Shown one piece after another: positions 12,340 through 21,017 of a stretch of 64,000 nucleotides of DNA; within the stretch, counting starts at the first letter, position 1, and every line of letters starts with the position of its first letter. This DNA comes from Talaromyces rugulosus (lineage: Eukaryota > Ascomycota > Eurotiomycetes > Eurotiales > Trichocomaceae). Location of the stretch: assembly GCF_013368755.1 (NCBI RefSeq), contig NC_049562.1:6634001-6698000 (forward strand), in the 5' to 3' direction. The notes beneath the pieces are model-generated. The model had not been told where the DNA came from. It worked only from the letters and a program-made list of their open reading frames with translations, and made no database searches. The position numbers were made by a program, and so were the translations under genes.

Positions 12340-12637
12340 TTGAGCAGCGGCGTTCCATGAAAATGCTATATAGATACTGTACGTGCTGCTCGCACACGGT
12401 GTCGACATCAATGAGGTCTTCTGACGCAACCTGTGGGACTATGACTTCGCGAAAGACACTATTGGCATAGCACTGTATGTGTTAGTCTAGCACGATCAAG
12501 AAGACTTTGTCCGGTTCTTGTTGCAGCGAGGCGTGCGGACAGATCTGACAGACGGAGAAGGGATCACACCCTGTCAACTTGCACATACGCAGGCGAAGAT
12601 AGAGATGCTAAAATTATTTGATAGGGTGAAGGAGTGA
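12340..12637 (+). pseudogene. Ankyrin-repeat protein relic
   Basis: Two short in-frame islands read as ankyrin units: VLLAHGVDINEVF (about 12379-12417) and LLQRGVRTDLTDGEGITPCQLAH.. ending in a stop (about 12516-12637). They are separated by stop codons and frame changes. The flanks show no further intact repeats. Most likely the C-terminal end of a decayed ankyrin-repeat gene. Confidence 0.55.
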
Positions 12638-13380
12638 GAGTATCATGCCGACCTACACCTTCAAAAAATACCTTTTCAATCTTTTATGGCAATTCTCCAC
12701 TCTTGGTAGCGTAAGGCTTTGGTATGCTTGTGCATAATTCTCTGGGTTAGGCGGACTATTGTAGACAAACTTACTACTAAATTAAGACCTTAACCCTGAA
12801 TAGCGGCGATAGTATGGAAGATAGCCACATCAAGTTAATGAGACCTACCACGGTTCTTTGTGCTTCTCGTGCATTGTTACGGCGATTTAGGCTTCGAGGC
12901 ATCATATGACCAATATTTATTCCAGAGATGTTGATTTATCTTACACTTGAGCATAACAGTCAGAAAATCATGCCATAGCGATTACAGTTTAAGAAAAAAA
13001 TCATTTGACCGCTACTAGTAGTGATTATAGGCCAGTTGTGTAAGTGGCGACCAGTCAACTTTGAATAACCATGGAGCAAGTTGACATTTCTGACTAAATA
13101 AATTAATATGGCGTATCTAACGTATATGATTGATTACACACGCAAGCTTAACATGTGACGTAGCCAGCATCACACGGGCGGGACCATCACTAAGAAAACA
13201 TGAACCATGGCACTCACAGCTGATCCACGGTTCTATAAGGACATCACATCATAGATTGTCATTCTGGTATATGCTATATAGAGTACAATCCCTCCGACTT
13301 AATCGTATAGAAGTTATTCACTAATTAATTCACATTTATTGATTCAGCACTACCTCGCAGCCGTTATCCACAAAGTCAAT
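12638..13380. other. Intergenic, nothing seen
   Basis: AT-rich spacer with no recognisable gene. The last 200 bases would hold the promoter of the aegerolysin gene. Confidence 0.45.
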
Positions 13381-13847
13381 ATGGCCTCAGCAGATCAGCA
13401 ATACCTCAACATCAAGATTCAGGACAAGATGAGATATGACATTCGGCTTGAAAATGTCAAACTGCGAAGGTATTTTACCGTTTCACCTATGGCTGTGAAA
13501 TTTTCTAATCTTTGCGCAGTGGAGAATTCTACGTAGAGGGTAATAAAAATGATGTCCTAACTACCGATGATGTTGGCGATGGGAGCATCCGTCACAACAA
13601 TGGCATACGCCATATTTGCGCCTGTGGAGAGAACGGATCGATTTCGGGACCACAAGGATCTTTCGATCTCGTGGACGATCTGAGAGATGTTCGAATTTGC
13701 ACTCTCACCTGGGCAGCTACTATGGAGCCTGGAAGACGGAATTCGTTCGTGGCGCGTAATGTGGATCCAAGGTACAACGTCGATGTCGGAAAGTGGAATG
13801 ATTCTGGTATTATGGGAGATGTTCCAGTGGCTGTTGATGAGATGTGA
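13381..13847 (+). CDS. Aegerolysin-family protein (Asp-haemolysin-like)
   Basis: Small beta-sandwich protein of the aegerolysin family, which binds membrane lipids such as ceramide phosphoethanolamine and, in some fungi, pairs with a MACPF partner to form pores. Exons 13381-13469 and 13520-13847 flank a 50-bp intron (GTATTT..GCGCAG, branch TCTAATC) and give 138 residues, the normal family length, with no signal peptide (also normal). Supporting motifs are YLNIKI near the start, GEFYVEG just after the splice, a central Cys followed by GPQGSFDLVD, and ICTLTWA. The family usually has a Trp-rich PWG stretch after that; here it reads AATMEPG, so the fold may be weakened. No MACPF gene is visible nearby. 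Confidence 0.7.
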
Positions 13848-14025
13848 CATACTGTTCGATGGTTTGTCCGCCCTTGCTACCTTACCCCTTGAAGCAAAAG
13901 GTATCAATTATAAGTCATTAATCGAGCTTCTTCACGACAATTGTTTGGAGCCGGCGTTCCGTGGGAAATATGATGGTTATGGTATTATGGTACAGAAAAG
14001 AAACATGGAAACTAATGTGTCATGA
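13848..14025 (+). other. Open segment of unknown origin after the aegerolysin gene
   Basis: In a different frame from the upstream gene, about 60 codons stay open to a stop at 14025 and read like protein (LPLEAKGINYKSLIELLHDN, then CLEPAFRGKYDGYGIMVQKRN). It has no start of its own and I do not recognise it. It may be the last exon of a lost neighbour. Confidence 0.3.
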
Positions 14026-14460
14026 AAGTTCTGATATCACCCTGCAAGTTTAATTATTTGATTGCTTTTATTTTTGTACATGTGGTTTCACTATTATGTC
14101 ACTCTAATATCAGTACTGACTTGCGTTGTGGAGCTTTGCAAATGATCTCAATCCCATGAATCGATTCACTTCGAGGTTTAATATCTCTCTTCTACGTTCA
14201 GTCTTTATCCCAAGATATCTTGGGATATATAAACTAACTGGGCAACCGCAAGCATTCCTACTTAGCCTTTATGGGTGGCACTTTTCAAAATTAAGCATTC
14301 TGATTATAAGCCTCTTGTGACCAGGTGGGATGGTTAGCACTGTAAAAGATATTCCACATAATAATAACCATCATACAACTTACTTCCCAATATACAGCTA
14401 ATTTAGACAATTACAATGTATTTAAACGCAACGGGTAGTTCTGTTCACATACATATATAT

Positions 14461-14700
14461 TGTGACAACGAGTCAATTCCTACACTAAGAGTACTCTGCA
14501 GCGAGAAAACCAAATATGAGAAGGGAAAGAAGAAAAGAAAGCATTTTTTAGATTGGTTATATAAGAAATATTCCCTTATATATAGTGGTCTATGTCTTTT
14601 GTAGTTTTATATAAGGTTATTTCTATTTTAGTACTATTAGTTATTTTATTATAGACTTTCCAGCCTAAGTGTGAAGGCAGGCTAATATAATAGACCAAAG
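14461..14700 (+). repeat. Degraded solo LTR of the chromovirus found at 54155-60061
   Basis: Starts TGTGACAACGAGTCAATTCC and follows the intact LTR through AAGAGTACTCTGC..GAGAAAACCAAATATGAGAAG and on to the AGAAATATTCC block. The differences from the intact LTR are mainly G-to-A and C-to-T, as expected from RIP. Homology fades after about 14640. No internal retroelement sequence follows, so it is a solo LTR or truncated copy. The 760 bp around it (14026-15014) is AT-rich and gene-free. Confidence 0.75.
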
Positions 14701-15014
14701 GGACATATTGAGCACAACAATTAGAATAATAAATAAATCAATAACGTCAAAGTAAATCAGAAGCTCATTACTGATAGAATATAAAGAAAGCTACGGCATA
14801 GTTAATATTAGTGGACAGCGTTTAGTTGGCTGGATACTCAGTTCCCAACTTTCCTATTGTTAACGCCTCTACAAAAGAGTTACCTAGTTTAACTAGAGAT
14901 ATAAAGGATTTAGATCTATTATTAAAGAAATAAAAATTATTTCAGTTTAGACTGAAAAATATAGCCTTATGCTAAACTCTCACTCCGAACTGAAATGTGG
15001 TGACTTGAATTATC

Positions 15015-15670
15015 TCAAACTGATCTTGCCTTTCGAACCAACACCGCATACTCGTTATCCGGAGTACGGCGAGCTTCAAATCCAAATCTCTTGTACAATG
15101 ATGCCCCTTCCTCAGAAGCATCCACATACGCAGCAACTCCCTCCTGGTCAGCCAGATCACAGCCCCATTTGACCAGCATCGATCCGGCCCCCTTGCCCTG
15201 GTGATCCGGATGCGTGACAACTGTGTCCAGAACTACATATATACTGTCAGCTTTGCTTCATAGCGCATCGGAGTTCACGTACAATAATGCGGATCCGCCC
15301 CCATGATCCGTTTCCTAGTCCCATCGGAATGTTCTATGAACTGATTGCACGCTGCGTGATTCATATCCGCATGCCACGCGGGATACCGTGGCCCTCGCTC
15401 TTCAAGGCTGGCTCGGTCCCAGCGAGCGTACGCAACCATAGATCCCCCAACAGTCTCCACGACTTTGACGAACTGTGAGTGCTGCCGCCGGTTCACATAG
15501 TCGTGCCGGTAGACGTCGAGCCACCACTGCCGGGCCCCGGCCGTGTCTGGCATCATCTTCTGCGATTCTGCGCCTGGAAAAGCGGCGTAGTTCATGGCGA
15601 TAGCGTTGGGGATATCATCCAAGGTGAATGTTTTGATTTTCATCGCCAACGCGGTGTCGAGAGAGCCCAT
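15015..15670 (-). CDS. GNAT-family N-acetyltransferase
   Basis: Two exons (15670-15283 and 15232-15015) around a 50-bp intron give 201 residues. The acetyl-CoA pyrophosphate-binding motif is intact: HQGKGAGSMLVKWG after THPD, and the C-terminal GASLYKRFGFE helix-strand unit is typical. The splice joins PHY to FLDTVVTHP. The start at 15670 (MGSLDTALAMKIKTFTLDD) has a better Kozak context than the alternative Met at 15643. Fungal GNATs of this type acetylate amines of small molecules. It lies 550 bp from the SDR of the terpene cluster, so it could be its edge gene, but that is inference from proximity. Confidence 0.8.
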
Positions 15671-16216
15671 TGCGACGAAGTTTAATATAACCTTGAAAAA
15701 AATAGGGACCGCCGTAAAACAGAAAGTTGATGGGAAAAATTTTCTTACTGAGATACGAGGCCGGAGAGGCATTTCTTCTGTTTTATCGGCCTGAAAGCCA
15801 AAAAGCAAGGGGGACAAGACGAAGGACAAGAATGTTGGGAGATTAGAAGGACTCGTATTTCCACATTAGGATCTTGATACGTGACTTGACGAGTCTATAA
15901 GGTTTCTGTCCGAAAAAGAACGGAGTTAATCATTGTATGAAGATCGACTGATCACTCAAGGGCAACGTGGAAAGGGAATATGTGCCCTCTCTCGCTCACT
16001 CAAGGAGTAATGGCCCAGGTAGTACCGCCTTAGGTCAAGACGGTGAATGAAGCTTCTGATGATACTACTGGGATACCAGTATTAACAATTGAAGGAAAAT
16101 AATGTGTGGGAGATGATACTTTAAACAAATTCTTTTATTTCATAACAGAGTGTGTAAGTCATAGGGTAACAACCACGGAATGCTTTAATCCCCGGGATGG
16201 AATCCTGATTATTATC
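15671..16216. other. Intergenic spacer
   Basis: Holds the promoter of the GNAT gene and the 3' flank of the SDR, both on the minus strand. No coding signal recognised. Confidence 0.5.
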
Positions 16217-17008
16217 CTAAACCAGATCATACCCAGCATCTACCGGCATAAAAGCCCCCGTTATATAAGAGGACGTGTCCAGGGCTAGCCACAGGGCCGC
16301 GTGCGCAATCTCCTCTGGCTTTGCGAATCGACCAAGCACGCCAATGCGCGAGGCCATGTCAGCCTCGGTGAGACCGAGTTTTTCGAGCCCTGTGGCCGTC
16401 AGTTCGGTCATGGTGCCCCCCGGGCTCAGGGCATTGACCCGAATTTTGTGCACTCCGTTCTCCATAGCCGCAGATCTGGTTAAACCTAGAACCCCATGCT
16501 TGGCTGCCGTGTACGCGGGCATCTGGGGTCCAGGCTTGCGGATTGTGGCTGAAGCCATGTTGATGATGGAGCCGCCGGAGCCTTGGGCGATCATAGCCTG
16601 GAGCTCCCATTTCAGACACAGGGCGACACCCGTGAAGTTAACTGATATGATCTTATTCCAGTAGTCCTCATCCAGCTCCGAGACAGGCGTTGTATCGCAC
16701 TGCATCGCTGCATTGTTGACGGCAACATGAAGTCCGCCAAATCGCGTGAGGGCCGCCTGAACCATCGATTGTACGCTTGCCGATTTGGAGACATCAGTAG
16801 CCACAAACAGAGCGTGGCCTCCAGAGGATTGGATTTCAGCCGCTGCTTGCTTGCCAGCTTCCTCGTTGATTTCAGCGATTACAACATTGGCTCCCGCGGA
16901 AGCGAACAAGACGGCAATAGCTTTGCCAATACCACCGCCAGCGCCGGTGACGACGGCGGTCTTCCCTGCCAGGGGAGTTATCGTTAGTAAATGCGATGGA
17001 ATGGTCAT
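16217..17008 (-). CDS. Short-chain dehydrogenase/reductase (SDR), classical type
   Basis: Single-exon, 263 residues, NAD(P)-dependent oxidoreductase. The cofactor motif TGAGGGIGKA is near residue 20, NNAA near 95, the active-site serine is in IINMASATI and the catalytic pair is YTAAKHG. The C-terminus has LSPGGTMTE and the family ending LALDTSSYITGAFMPVDAGYDLV. All catalytic residues are present. It is divergent from the HAD phosphatase gene across a 392-bp shared promoter region, which argues for coregulation. A likely role is oxidation of a hydroxyl introduced by one of the cluster P450s on the drimane skeleton (inference). Confidence 0.9.
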   Translation of the reverse strand: MTIPSHLLTITPLAGKTAVVTGAGGGIGKAIAVLFASAGANVVIAEINEEAGKQAAAEIQSSGGHALFVATDVSKSASVQSMVQAALTRFGGLHVAVNNAAMQCDTTPVSELDEDYWNKIISVNFTGVALCLKWELQAMIAQGSGGSIINMASATIRKPGPQMPAYTAAKHGVLGLTRSAAMENGVHKIRVNALSPGGTMTELTATGLEKLGLTEADMASRIGVLGRFAKPEEIAHAALWLALDTSSYITGAFMPVDAGYDLV

Positions 17009-17400
17009 GATGGATGGACTTGGGGATAGCTGTACTTAGGCGGGAGAAGATCTTGTCAAATAGGTAGTAGATCTGATACTTGTTTTGGAGATATATTACA
17101 CTGCTCTTTCTCTAATGATGTTCCACGCAATCTAGGCTTATTGTAGATGTTACATAGCATTCTTGGAGGTAAGTACTGCATGCCAAACTGCGTAGAATGT
17201 GCCAACACACCGCAAGGGCTGCGATCATCCAGAGACGCAGCACGGCAGCAAGGGGATGACATCCCCACACCATGCGAAAAACATGTTCCACTTCGTCTTC
17301 CCAATAGAGAGAGTCTTCCTGAAGAACTACGTATTCTAACTGCTAAGTCTAAATCCTCAAGAACCCAGCGCTCTGTATATTAGCACACTTGGCTCTCATC
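17009..17400. promoter_or_regulatory. Divergent promoter region, SDR / HAD phosphatase
   Basis: 392 bp between two start codons pointing away from each other. It must contain both promoters. I see no clear palindromic CGG-type site for a Zn2Cys6 regulator. Confidence 0.55.
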
Positions 17401-18096
17401 ATGGCTCCCTACAACATCATTGTTTTCGATCTCGGAGATGTCCTATTTACGTGGTCTCAGCAGACAGACACCAAGGTCTCTCCCAAAACCATGAGAAAGA
17501 TCATCTCCATGCCAGCCTGGTATGAATACGAAAAGGGCTTGCTCGCACGGGACGCGTGTTATGAACAAATAGGTGACGAGTTGGGCTTCCCGGCCGTGGA
17601 AATTGCCAATGCTTTTGAGCAAGCCCGGGATTCACTACGCGAAGATCGCAAAATGACGGCTTTTATTCACCAGATAAAAGCCAGGAAACCGAATCTGTCG
17701 GTGTATGCAATGTCAAACATCTCCAGAGAGGACTACGACTTCTTGCGAACGACGGTGGAGGCAGACTGGTCCCTGTTTGACCGTGTCTTTCCCTCGGGAC
17801 ACGCAGGCATGCGTAAGCCCGATGTTCAATTCTTCAAGCACGTGTTGCGTGAAATCTCGGGCAAGCCGGAGGAAGTGATTATGGTGGACGACAAGCTGGA
17901 GAATATTGAATCGGCTCGTTCACTGGGAATCCATGGCGTTCAATTTACAGACCCGGCCAAGGCCCGGGAGCAGATAACGCAGCTTTTGGGTGTTGTTGAT
18001 AATGGCTCTACGAGTCAAAGAAAGATGCAACTTCTTGGGTCTCTAATTTTTTGCATTTTCCTTTTTCTTACTTTTCTGCCTTTTCGGCTTCAATAG
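17401..18096 (+). CDS. HAD-superfamily phosphatase, candidate drimanyl-phosphate phosphatase (AstI/AstK type)
   Basis: HAD-like hydrolase of 231 residues. Motif I is IIVFDLGDVLF (nucleophile Asp10), motif II YAMSNIS, motif III GMRKPDVQFF and motif IV IMVDDKLENIESA, so all catalytic residues are present. It resembles the N-terminal domain of the cyclase at 27823 (shared DY..LR..V.WS/T.FD..F.S...GMRKP), but here the active site is intact. In A. oryzae astellolide biosynthesis, stand-alone HAD proteins strip the two phosphates from drimanyl diphosphate; this gene is the obvious counterpart. I place the start at 17401 (MAPYNIIVFD). The last 30 residues are an unusual hydrophobic tail (GSLIFCIFLFLTFLPF) that may anchor it to a membrane or reflect an unspliced 3' intron. 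Confidence 0.85.
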   Translation: MAPYNIIVFDLGDVLFTWSQQTDTKVSPKTMRKIISMPAWYEYEKGLLARDACYEQIGDELGFPAVEIANAFEQARDSLREDRKMTAFIHQIKARKPNLSVYAMSNISREDYDFLRTTVEADWSLFDRVFPSGHAGMRKPDVQFFKHVLREISGKPEEVIMVDDKLENIESARSLGIHGVQFTDPAKAREQITQLLGVVDNGSTSQRKMQLLGSLIFCIFLFLTFLPFRLQ

Positions 18097-18564
18097 ATAG
18101 ATAGACATGTGTTGCAGGATGATTGGAAGTTGTCCAGTCTGCGTGGGATCATCTAGGCTGGCATTTTTTGCCCTAATTTTAATAATGATCGGTGATGCAT
18201 GCCTAAATCTTCATGCAAGGATTGTATAAATGACGACATCTGGAAAATAGGTTGTAGGACATCTAGTCGATCCCTTCCGGATTGTCTGCATATTTCTGTT
18301 TATATATTTCTGCGGTCTAGGCGAAGGAATGGTGAGAACACATGCAGGAGGGGACAGCGCGTATCTCTGCTTGGTCTATTCACCGATGCGACTGACAGTC
18401 ATGCATTCATGTAATCTTCTATCTATAGCTGGCTTACCATTCCCGTTAATCCTGCTCTTTGACTTAAAAACATGACGGATCTAATCATCTTCTACGTCTT
18501 GGAAATTATCAGACCATTCATTAAAACCCGATAATTTTAGCGGTACATCTCTCATTCAGAAACT
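18097..18564. other. Intergenic, P450 promoter
   Basis: 468 bp between two co-oriented cluster genes; no coding signal. Confidence 0.5.
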
Positions 18565-20109
18565 ATGGAACTCTCATTGACCACGCTGGTCTGCGGTCTT
18601 GTACTCTTGACCACCTTATGGATCAAGACCAGGTCGAAAAACATCCCCCCCGGCCCCCCTCGGATGCCTTTTATAGGCAATCTTCACCAGATTCCATCAG
18701 GGTCGGTGATACATACTTTTGACAAATGGCACAAAAAATATGGCCCAATAGTGGGCTTGTCCCTGGGTAGTCAGACGTTTATTCTCCTGGGAAACATGGA
18801 GATTACCAAAGAGCTCTTCGGCAAACGCGGGCGCATTTACAGCTCGCGGCCGCGCATGGTGATGGGCAACGAGAACCTCACCCAAAACAAACACACAGCC
18901 CTGCTCCCCTATGGACCCAAGTGGAAGATCCACAACCGCATTCACAACTCCATCTTGGCGGCGGGAAAAACGCAGCACTACACCGAGCTCATTGAAAGCG
19001 AGAGCATCCGGGTGCTACACCATCTGATGCACACCAATGAGTACAATAGATGCTATACGCGCTTCACGTCAAGCATCATCTTCAGTCTCGTGTACGGCAA
19101 GCCGCTACAGGGCGACGAGCCCGAATTCCATGAAATGCTGAAGATTGCTGAGAACTTCGTCGCAGCGATTGCTGGCGGCACCTGGCTGGTCGACATTTTC
19201 CCCTTCATCAACCGGCTGCCTAGCTTCCTCAACCCATGGAAGAGCATGGGAAACCGCTTCCATGACCGAGCAATGCGTCTATTCCAGTCCAATGCGAGCC
19301 ACGCCATGCGCACCAAAGCTTGGAACTTCACCAAACACGTCCACGCTGCCGAAGACACCAGTGGACTTACTGATAAGGAGGTGCTCTACATGATCGGGGT
19401 GCTGTTCGAGGCTGGCAACGATTCAACCTCCACAGTGCTCCGCTTCTGCACCATGGCTGCTATTTTGTTCCCAGATGCGGTGCAACTGGCCCAAACCGAG
19501 CTCGACGCCGTCGTGGGACCTTTGCGGCTACCCACTGTCGCTGATCTGCCCCAGATGCCGTATGTTAGCGCGTTTATCAACGAGGTTTTGCGCTGGCGTC
19601 CCATCACGCCTGGAGGAGTAGTGCATGCTAGCTCGGAGGATGACACCTTCATGGGATACCAGATACCCCGGGGTTCCGTGCTCATGTTCAACCACTGGTC
19701 GGCGCATCTGGATGAAGACACGTACACTGATTCCTTGTCATTCCGTCCGGATCGCTGGCTGGAGAATCCAAATCTGCCGCTACATGCCTTTGGATATGGT
19801 CGCCGCGTGTGTCCCGGCCAGTATGTGGCGCGTAAGACCTTGGACATCATGGTCCCACGGCTGCTCTGGGCGTTCGACTTCGAAGCCGGCTACGAGAACG
19901 GGGTCCGCGCTAAGATTGACCCTTATAATCTGCAGGAATTGGGAGCTCTGTTGCGACCGGTACCATTCCCAGCCATCTTTAAGCCGCGTGACGAGGCGCG
20001 TCGGGCGCTGATTGACATGGCCTTTGCTAAAAGAGATACCGATATTGATGGCATTCTGAATCGAGTTAAGACCGCGATTTCTCGAGGTTCTGACATTATA
20101 TCAAATTGA
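18565..20109 (+). CDS. Cytochrome P450 monooxygenase (cluster P450 1)
   Basis: Single-exon, 514 residues. An N-terminal membrane anchor (LTTLVCGLVLLTTLWI) is followed by the proline hinge IPPGPPRMPFIGNL. The I-helix reads FEAGNDSTST, the K-helix EVLRWRP (ExxR), and the haem loop FGYGRRVCPGQ with the cysteine near residue 415. It looks like the CYP64/O-methylsterigmatocystin-oxidoreductase-like group common in fungal clusters. As an ER enzyme it most likely hydroxylates the drimane scaffold made by the cyclase at 27823; the position is not predictable. Lack of introns in a 1.5-kb P450 is a little unusual. Confidence 0.9.
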   Translation: MELSLTTLVCGLVLLTTLWIKTRSKNIPPGPPRMPFIGNLHQIPSGSVIHTFDKWHKKYGPIVGLSLGSQTFILLGNMEITKELFGKRGRIYSSRPRMVMGNENLTQNKHTALLPYGPKWKIHNRIHNSILAAGKTQHYTELIESESIRVLHHLMHTNEYNRCYTRFTSSIIFSLVYGKPLQGDEPEFHEMLKIAENFVAAIAGGTWLVDIFPFINRLPSFLNPWKSMGNRFHDRAMRLFQSNASHAMRTKAWNFTKHVHAAEDTSGLTDKEVLYMIGVLFEAGNDSTSTVLRFCTMAAILFPDAVQLAQTELDAVVGPLRLPTVADLPQMPYVSAFINEVLRWRPITPGGVVHASSEDDTFMGYQIPRGSVLMFNHWSAHLDEDTYTDSLSFRPDRWLENPNLPLHAFGYGRRVCPGQYVARKTLDIMVPRLLWAFDFEAGYENGVRAKIDPYNLQELGALLRPVPFPAIFKPRDEARRALIDMAFAKRDTDIDGILNRVKTAISRGSDIISN

Positions 20110-21017
20110 TGTAGTAGGTCCTTCATCTATTACTGTTATCGTTGAGGATTGGGGTTGTTTTTAGGGCTTTGTGCTAAATGACTGGTAGCGCTTCATATTG
20201 TTAGGAAACCCAGGACACTTCTCTAATCTTGAAAGTTCCCGACTAGGAAAAGATGAAATCAAGCTTCCTCATAGTCAAATTTTTGTTGTTGTCTATCTAA
20301 GTGAATGTAGACGGCAGATAGTTTTGAGGGATAGGAAATGTAGGTAAAAACGGGCTTGTATGATTCTCGTCTGAGATCTCATCCCATATAGAGACAATAT
20401 CTATCTATATTTTGATCAAGGTACATAGCTTTTGGTATTTCTGGCGGCGGCCTATTTGGGATGTGAAAGGGGCTATAGAGATGTGTGGCTCCTTCGCTGC
20501 CTTGTCGAATTGTTCCGTATAGATGTCGGAGTAGCTATTGTTTGTAGAACACCGGGTCTATACCGCTACTGCAGTAAACAATACGGTGAAGGGTCTGCGA
20601 AAAATAAAATATAATGAGGAGAAGTTGGTCATTTTTTCCAGGCTTGGCAATATCGAGTGCATAGTAGAGACTGCCACGTAAACTTGTTTTGTGTTGACGA
20701 GTACTTGATTGACAACAGTGTTGCTTGCGATCTCTCTCCTGTAAGTACGATAGATCACGTATGAGAGCCCGAGTTCCTCCTTGCTTATCCCTAGCATGAA
20801 GATCTCGTTACACAGCAGACGTGAAGGTCGCCAGGGAATCATCGGGCGCAGCTAAAACTGAGATGAGAAGCGTTCCCATAGAATTTGGATGACGTTCACA
20901 ATCCCCCCTATTTTCTCCAACGATATCGAGATATTATTTGATTGCTGTTACCCTAGCTCAGCCAGTAACTTCGTGATTGCGTCTTCACTTGCTTCAACAC
21001 ATCTATTATTATACACC
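20110..21017. other. Intergenic, 0.9 kb upstream of the NRPS-like gene
   Basis: No gene seen. An in-frame extension of the NRPS-like frame back to ATG 20889 exists, but its sequence (hydrophobic, Cys/Ser-rich) does not look like part of the protein. Confidence 0.5.

Noticed and set aside
20889..21017. N-terminal extension of the NRPS-like protein from ATG 20889
   Set aside because: The extra 43 residues do not resemble the family, and ATG 21018 has a better context and a typical start.
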